Below, one piece after another: positions 35,191-38,777 of a stretch of 38,777 nucleotides of DNA. Origin of the DNA: Oscillospiraceae bacterium. Its GTDB lineage: Bacteria; Bacillota; Clostridia; Christensenellales; Aristaeellaceae. The notes beneath the pieces were generated by a model, which made no database searches, was not told the origin of the DNA, and worked only from the letters and a program-made list of their open reading frames with translations. The stretch is from the NCBI GenBank assembly GCA_031286995.1, contig JAITTS010000015.1, forward strand, positions 1 through 38,777. The letters are read 5' to 3'. The stretch's first letter is position 1. Each line of letters opens with the position of its first letter. A program made the translations under genes and the position numbers.

Positions 35191-35206
35191 AGAAAAGGCC
35201 TTTTCT
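35191..35206. repeat. Perfect 16-bp palindrome upstream of the lplA-like gene, candidate operator
   Basis: AGAAAAGGCCTTTTCT equals its own reverse complement. Confidence 0.8.
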
Positions 35207-35309
35207 TCTGTGAAATCATTCTATCAACCCTCTACCCGAAAAAATAGTCTAAATAATTGTCATTCGGCCTCTTTTTTTTACTAGTTTGAACAACCGGCCG
35301 AAAAACCCC

Positions 35310-35339
35310 TTGCGCAAGCGCGCAGGGGGTGGCTATACT
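35310..35339 (+). promoter_or_regulatory. Putative sigma-A promoter for the YesM-like kinase
   Basis: TTGCGC - 18 nt - TATACT, ~85 nt before the ATG at 35424. Confidence 0.55.
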
Positions 35340-35423
35340 CACATTGTCCGACCGCTCCCTTGGCCCACGCCATGCGCGCGAGCGATTCACATCCGTTCAA
35401 CAGCCAGAAGGAGGCCGGCCCGC

Positions 35424-37160
35424 ATGCCCGGTAAAAGAAAGCTCAGCTACGCACAATCCATCATGCTGCTCGCCTTGCTTAGCGTCATCCCGCTCTACCT
35501 GTTTTTCATCATGGTATATCAAGATGCATATCAAACCATTCTGGCGGATCGGCTCACCTCCATCTCGCTGGAGGGCGACAAAATCATGTCCGACATTGAC
35601 GCCGAGCTCTCCAACCTTTTGATGCGGCAAAAAGAGTACTTGGCCTTGCAGTGCGTCCGGCGTGTCACGCTGGAAGACTCACGAATTTATACCAATTACG
35701 AAATCATTTCTGCCAAGCAAGAGGTTGCGGAAATGTCCACGGTGGTGTTGCTCAACAGCAGGATATTGGATGCCTTCGACATTTACTTTCCGCGCACCGG
35801 CTCTATGTACACCTCGGGAGGCGGCTGGCGCACCTTTGGCGCGCCGGATCGAGCGTATGTCCGCGCGCTTGTGCGCGCGCGCGAAGGCTGCCTGATCCGG
35901 TATCAAGACGAATATTTGCTTTACCACACCAACCGGCGCGCTTTCGCGCCCGCAGGCTCGGACGCCGATGTGGTGATGGTGATGCGGGTATCAAAGCCAA
36001 AGCTCGTCGCGATGTTTGCCGCGCGTTTGCCCAATGCGCTGTGCAACCTTTTCTTGCTGCAAAAGGATCACGGCGAGGTCATCGCCTCTACGCACCCGGA
36101 TATGGCAACTGAAGTGGCGGCGCTGCACGGTGAACCGGGGGCTTTGGAAGCCGCCCGGGCCGTCGCGCTGGGCGGCGCCCCACACTATGTGACCATCACC
36201 GATTCACAAATGGATGATTTAGCGCTGTACTATATTGTGGCGCAGGGGGCAGTCACATCGTCCCTTCAGCGCTTTGTCGCCTACTTTATCGCTTCCTTGG
36301 CGCTGCTGGCGGCAGTGCTGCTGATACTTTTCCTGCAATCCTACTTCTTTCTGTATCGGCCGGTCTATAAACTGCTGCACGGTTTTGGCCGCGTTCAGCA
36401 GGGGGATCTAACGGCGCGGCTTGGCCGCGCGCGCACGAAGGAGTTTGACACGTTAAATCAAGGCTTCAACACAATGGCGGATAGCCTGCGCCAGCTCATC
36501 GACCAGCGCTATACGCTGCGCCTGCTGGCGCGCGAAGCAGAGTTGAAGCAGCTGTACGCGCAGATCAATCCGCATTTTTTATACAATTGTTTTTTCACCA
36601 TCCAAACCATGCTGGAGGAAGAGAACTACGACTGCTGCAACGATCTTGCGCACCTGCTCGGCGTTTATTTGCAATACCTGACGGCCAGCCCGCAGGGAAC
36701 CGCCAAACTTTCAGAAGAGGTGCGGCATGCTGAGGCATATGCCCGCATTCAAAGCATGCGCTTCGGCACACGGGCAGTGTTTCGGATGGATGCGCTGCCC
36801 GAAGGCTGGACAGACGCGCGGACGCCGCGCCTGGTACTGCAACCGCTGCTAGAAAACGCTTTTGAACATGGCATCAAGCCGCGGAAGGAAGGCGGCGTCA
36901 TCCTGCTGCGCTTCCGGCAGATCGCCGCAGATACGAAGCGCCTGCTGATCTCCGTGGAAAACAGCGGAAACGGCATTGCCCCGGAGGCGTTGGATCGCAT
37001 CCGCCGCCACGCGGTCTCCGAGCCGATGGATACGCAGGGGGTCGCACTGTACAACATCAGCAAGCGCCTGCTTCTGACAGATCCGGAAAGCTGCCTGTGC
37101 TTCGCGCAATCCGACTTGGGCGGCCTTTGTGTGTCGCTGACCTTGCGCTGGATGCTTTAG
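35424..37160 (+). CDS. YesM-like sensor histidine kinase (two TMs, extracytoplasmic sensor, HAMP, His_kinase, HATPase)
   Basis: MPGKRKLSYAQSIMLLALLSVIPLYLFFIM...; REAELKQLYAQINPHFLYNCFFTIQTMLEEE; LVLQPLLENAFEHGIKPR. AGAAGGAGG RBS; upstream ORF extension is spurious. Confidence 0.93.
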   Translation: MPGKRKLSYAQSIMLLALLSVIPLYLFFIMVYQDAYQTILADRLTSISLEGDKIMSDIDAELSNLLMRQKEYLALQCVRRVTLEDSRIYTNYEIISAKQEVAEMSTVVLLNSRILDAFDIYFPRTGSMYTSGGGWRTFGAPDRAYVRALVRAREGCLIRYQDEYLLYHTNRRAFAPAGSDADVVMVMRVSKPKLVAMFAARLPNALCNLFLLQKDHGEVIASTHPDMATEVAALHGEPGALEAARAVALGGAPHYVTITDSQMDDLALYYIVAQGAVTSSLQRFVAYFIASLALLAAVLLILFLQSYFFLYRPVYKLLHGFGRVQQGDLTARLGRARTKEFDTLNQGFNTMADSLRQLIDQRYTLRLLAREAELKQLYAQINPHFLYNCFFTIQTMLEEENYDCCNDLAHLLGVYLQYLTASPQGTAKLSEEVRHAEAYARIQSMRFGTRAVFRMDALPEGWTDARTPRLVLQPLLENAFEHGIKPRKEGGVILLRFRQIAADTKRLLISVENSGNGIAPEALDRIRRHAVSEPMDTQGVALYNISKRLLLTDPESCLCFAQSDLGGLCVSLTLRWML

Positions 37161-37330
37161 CGCTGCTGGGTAAAACGCGCCCGCGGATCAGCGAATCTTT
37201 TTCCGCATCGCCGCCGCTTTTGCCCGGCACAGACCAGCCTCCCCTGTTTACTGCCTACATACGCCCGTCAGCAAAGGCCATGGAAGGAGCAAATCCATGA
37301 AAATTCAAGATTATATAGGGAGGTGAAGGC

Positions 37331-38611
37331 ATGTATCGCATCCTGGTAGTCGATGATGAACGAACGATCGCCGATTCCATCTATTACCTGCTTTTGCGCC
37401 AAACGCAGTGGGAGACCGAAGTGCTTCGCACCTATGACGGCGAATCGGCGTGGGAGCTGCTCACACACTGCAAGGCAGATCTGATCATATCGGATATTTG
37501 CATGCCGGGTCTTGATGGCCTGGCGCTGGCCCGCAACGTGCGCAAAGCGTGGCCCCAATGTCAGATCATCTTTTTGACAGGTTATCGCAACTTTGAGCAT
37601 GCGTATGAAGCGCTGCAGCTCGGCAACGTCCGTTATCTTTTAAAGACCAGCGATTACGATCAACTGCTGGCATTGATGACGGAATCCCTGGCCGCCGTGG
37701 ATGAACTGCGCGCCCGCTTTACGCAGCAGACGCTGCTTCAGGCGCAGATCAACATGGCGTTTTCTTTGCTGCGCAACGATCTGTGCGAGCATCTGCTACA
37801 GGGAAAGATGCCCGGTGTGGCGGTAATGGACGAATTAGCCTTCGATATAGACCTAGGCCGTAGCGTGTTGATGATGCTTTACCGGATGCCTCCCTTGCCG
37901 AAGGAACAGGACGCAGCCTGGAAAACGGATCACGCCCAAAAACTTTTTCTCCACTTTCTGTATCGCCTGCTCTTGGATCACGATATCCAATGGTTCTACG
38001 GTGAGCGAGACGGCGCGCTAATCTGCCTGCTTCAACCCCGCACGCTGACCGGCACGGCGATGAAAGAACTGCAGGGCTTGGTGTGGGAGAGTTTGAGTGA
38101 TATGCAGGCCCTCATTGAGCAGCAGACCGGGCAGATACCGACAATGCTCTTCTCGCGCGAACCTGTTTCGGTTGCCGATGTGCCGGAACTGTATCAGGAT
38201 ATGATGCACGCAGCCGCGCAATACGCCGCACAGGGCGCCATTTTGAAAATCGCCATGCAAGAACCCGCCGTGAACATTCAGCGTGCGGTGCGGCACGCCA
38301 TACGGTATATTTACCGCCATTATACGGAAGATGTCAGTCTGCTCTCTTTGGCGGATGCCGTGCACATGAATACCGCCTATTTCTCGCGTTTATTCAAAAA
38401 AGAGACGGGGAAAAGCTTTGTGGATTTTTTGAACAATGTGCGTATGGAAGCAGCCTGCCGCCTGCTTCGGGATACATACATGAAGGTTTCGGAGATTGCG
38501 GAGGCCACGGGCTTTGGCACGCCAAAATACTTTCACGTGGTATTCAAACGATATTTGCACACCACACCCGCACAGTGGCGGGATCAGTTGGGAAAGGCCA
38601 AGGTTCCGTAA
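37331..38611 (+). CDS. YesN-like response regulator with C-terminal AraC-type HTH
   Basis: YRILVVDDERTIADSIYYLLL...LIISDICMPGLDGLALARNV...; C-terminal NTAYFSRLFKKETGKSFVDFLNNVRMEAACRLLRDTYMKVSEIAEATGFGTPKYFHVVFKRY. GGGAGGTG RBS. Confidence 0.95.
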   Translation: MYRILVVDDERTIADSIYYLLLRQTQWETEVLRTYDGESAWELLTHCKADLIISDICMPGLDGLALARNVRKAWPQCQIIFLTGYRNFEHAYEALQLGNVRYLLKTSDYDQLLALMTESLAAVDELRARFTQQTLLQAQINMAFSLLRNDLCEHLLQGKMPGVAVMDELAFDIDLGRSVLMMLYRMPPLPKEQDAAWKTDHAQKLFLHFLYRLLLDHDIQWFYGERDGALICLLQPRTLTGTAMKELQGLVWESLSDMQALIEQQTGQIPTMLFSREPVSVADVPELYQDMMHAAAQYAAQGAILKIAMQEPAVNIQRAVRHAIRYIYRHYTEDVSLLSLADAVHMNTAYFSRLFKKETGKSFVDFLNNVRMEAACRLLRDTYMKVSEIAEATGFGTPKYFHVVFKRYLHTTPAQWRDQLGKAKVP

Positions 38612-38625
38612 GGCTTGCAATGCAT

Positions 38626-38777
38626 CGCGCATGAAAAAAGGCAAGTCTCGTTTTTTTCGGGGAGTGGGCAAACCACATTGAATCAAAAGAAATCAAGCAA
38701 GCCGAAGGGAAGTTCGCCCCTCTCGTGGGAAGCACGCCAACGCGATTTTGCCGCGCCAAACTTGTTGTATGCTTCAA
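38626..38777. repeat. Non-coding dispersed repeat, copy B (continues past the window edge)
   Basis: Collinear with 28654-28813, same orientation; no database match tested. Confidence 0.7.

Noticed and set aside
35306-35331. CCCCTTGCGC/GCGCGCAGGGG dyad as a terminator
   Set aside because: No T tract and it overlaps the best promoter candidate for the sensor kinase.
38544-38777. 77-aa minus-strand ORF at the right edge
   Set aside because: Lies antisense to the response-regulator end and across repeat copy B; likely spurious.
1-38777. CRISPR arrays, tRNA/rRNA genes, transposases, phage or toxin-antitoxin genes
   Set aside because: Looked for regularly spaced repeats, cloverleaf-like segments and characteristic proteins; none seen by eye. 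A tRNAscan/Infernal run would be needed to exclude small RNAs formally.

Overview
High-GC Firmicutes/Clostridia-like chromosomal window; taxonomy is inferred from gene content only. From left to right it contains: (i) a truncated secreted-protein gene at the left edge. (ii) A large minus-strand hydrogenase locus (~10.1 kb to 0.5 kb). It holds a SPOR protein, two DRTGG-domain proteins, two stand-alone HATPase proteins, a sensory-type [FeFe]-hydrogenase homologue with the proton-relay Cys replaced by Ala, a PHP phosphoesterase, and a HydABC/Hnd-type NAD-linked [FeFe]-hydrogenase, ending in a clear terminator. (iii) A DUF6062-like gene and a conspicuously AT-rich HAD-like gene. (iv) A dCMP deaminase and a SpoVB/MATE-type flippase. 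(v) A pyrimidine operon pyrR-uraA-pyrB-pyrC-pyrF-pyrK-pyrD with a readable promoter, PyrR-binding loop and attenuator. (vi) A comEA-like gene. (vii) An oligopeptide ABC transporter operon oppA-B-C-D-F in which OppA and OppC both carry large extra domains; the OppA gene has an 11-bp poly-C tract just after the signal peptide. (viii) An Lpl/Ytc-type sugar ABC transporter with two oxidoreductases, divergent from a YesM/YesN two-component system. Most unusual signals: a pair of related non-coding repeats (~28654-28813 and ~38626-38777), one of which appears to supply the -35 box of oppA; the repeat-containing extracytoplasmic insert in OppC; the homopolymer in oppA; and the hydrogenase-linked putative H2/redox signalling module. 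All calls come from reading the sequence and supplied translations; no database search was run.
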